Shown here piece after piece: positions 4,746 to 5,310 of a stretch of 5,310 bases of DNA. Position 1 is the stretch's first letter, and every line of letters begins with the position of its first letter. This stretch comes from JAFGIT01 sp016929465 [NCBI: Candidatus Coatesbacteria bacterium] (GTDB lineage: Bacteria; B130-G9): assembly GCA_016929465.1 (NCBI GenBank), contig JAFGIT010000173.1:1-5310 (forward strand). Direction: 5' to 3'. Position numbers and translations under genes: made by a program. The notes under the pieces are model-generated. The model worked only from the letters and a program-made list of their open reading frames with translations, had not been told where the DNA came from and did no database searches.

Positions 4746-5310
4746 TCAGAAGCTCACCTTCGGCGCGGTCTTCGCGTCTTCAGGTGCTTCGAAATAGGCG
4801 GCCTCCTGAGTGCCCTTGATCCGAGCGAAGAGCATGCCAGGAAAGCCCTTAATGAAAGTATTGAGGTCCTTTACGGCGATATTATACCGCCGCCTTGCAA
4901 CCGATATTCGATTCTCTGTACCCGCAAGCTCATCCTGAAGATTGAGGAAGTTCTGACTTGCCTTGAGGTCAGGATAGTTCTCAACTACCACCAACAACCG
5001 ACCCAGAGCGGATGTCAGGTTATTGTTGGCAGCGATCTTGTCCGGGATGGTCTGTGCGGAGCCCACCATAGCCCTTGCTTTGGTGATCTCAGTGAAGACC
5101 TCCTTCTCGTGCTTTGCATAACCCTTGACGGTCTCGACGAGATTGGGAATTAGGTCATATCGCCTCTGCAATTGCGTCTCAACCTGCCCCCAGGCCTCGG
5201 AAACGCCCTCCTCGAGGGCCACCACCTTGTTATAATTCCGCAAGAAAAAACTGCCCAGCATGAAAAGCGCCAATACTAGGACGCCGATTACGATAAGCAG
5301 GATCTTGATG
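4746..5310 (-). CDS. lemA: LemA family membrane-anchored protein, 5' end beyond window
   Basis: The frame is open from the TGA at 4746-4748 to the right edge, giving 187 residues. The first about 23 residues in view are a hydrophobic segment (ILLIVIGVLVLALFML) that forms the usual single N-terminal transmembrane helix, then NYNKVVALEEGVSEAWGQV leads into the helical-bundle LemA domain. RRYDLIPNLVETVKGYAKHE (about 49-68) and a C-terminus with YFEAPEDAKTAPKVSF are hallmark LemA blocks. A TTG at 5273 inside the transmembrane helix is not the start, because starting there would delete half the helix; the true start is probably only a few codons past the edge. Family length is near 185-195 residues, so little is missing. 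LemA proteins have no firmly established biochemical role; they often neighbour TPM-domain or peptidase genes, which would lie to the right if present here. The gene converges with the HDOD gene, leaving 63 bp between stops. Confidence 0.94.
   Translation of the reverse strand, partial: IKILLIVIGVLVLALFMLGSFFLRNYNKVVALEEGVSEAWGQVETQLQRRYDLIPNLVETVKGYAKHEKEVFTEITKARAMVGSAQTIPDKIAANNNLTSALGRLLVVVENYPDLKASQNFLNLQDELAGTENRISVARRRYNIAVKDLNTFIKGFPGMLFARIKGTQEAAYFEAPEDAKTAPKVSF

Noticed and set aside
4746-5273. LemA starting at TTG 5273 as a complete gene
   Set aside because: The frame stays open to the window edge and the residues before 5273 continue the transmembrane helix, so the gene is cut by the edge.

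Overview
The window looks like ordinary bacterial chromosome of moderate, slightly GC-leaning composition. Bacterial origin is supported by a bacterial-type RsmA (KsgA), an HDOD-domain protein, a LemA protein and a near-consensus sigma70-type promoter (TTGACT, 17 bp, TATTAT). Nothing allows a confident phylum call. The gene mix, an MJ0042-like zinc ribbon fused to HDOD and an unfamiliar PP-loop ATPase, would fit a Deltaproteobacteria-like or uncultured candidate lineage, but that is inference. I see no tRNA, rRNA, CRISPR array, insertion sequence or integrase.

Layout. On the minus strand at the left are the N-terminal 183 codons of a DNA methyltransferase with a DPPY motif (cut by the window edge). 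A 112-bp gap, possibly holding a 39-codon ORF, separates it from a CaCA-family cation/Ca2+ exchanger. From the exchanger promoter at about 1793-1821 the map diverges. The plus strand carries a possible 22-codon leader ORF, rsmA, a PP-loop ATP pyrophosphatase overlapping the rsmA end by 14 bp, and then, after a 66-bp gap (counted to its ATG) filled by a nested inverted repeat, a zinc-ribbon/HDOD regulator. This regulator converges on a minus-strand LemA gene whose first few codons lie beyond the right edge.

How the genes relate. rsmA and the PP-loop gene form a tight, translationally coupled pair. Since rsmA modifies 16S rRNA and the PP-loop protein carries the CxxC plus distal Cys layout of Fe-S tRNA thiolases, an RNA-modification operon is a reasonable inference. 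The exchanger, the methyltransferase, the HDOD protein and LemA have no obvious shared pathway with them. The most interesting points are the PP-loop protein family, the short ORF whose stop sits one base before the rsmA ATG, the correction of the exchanger start by its promoter, and dyad structures in several intergenic gaps. I did not find a convincing new multi-gene system.
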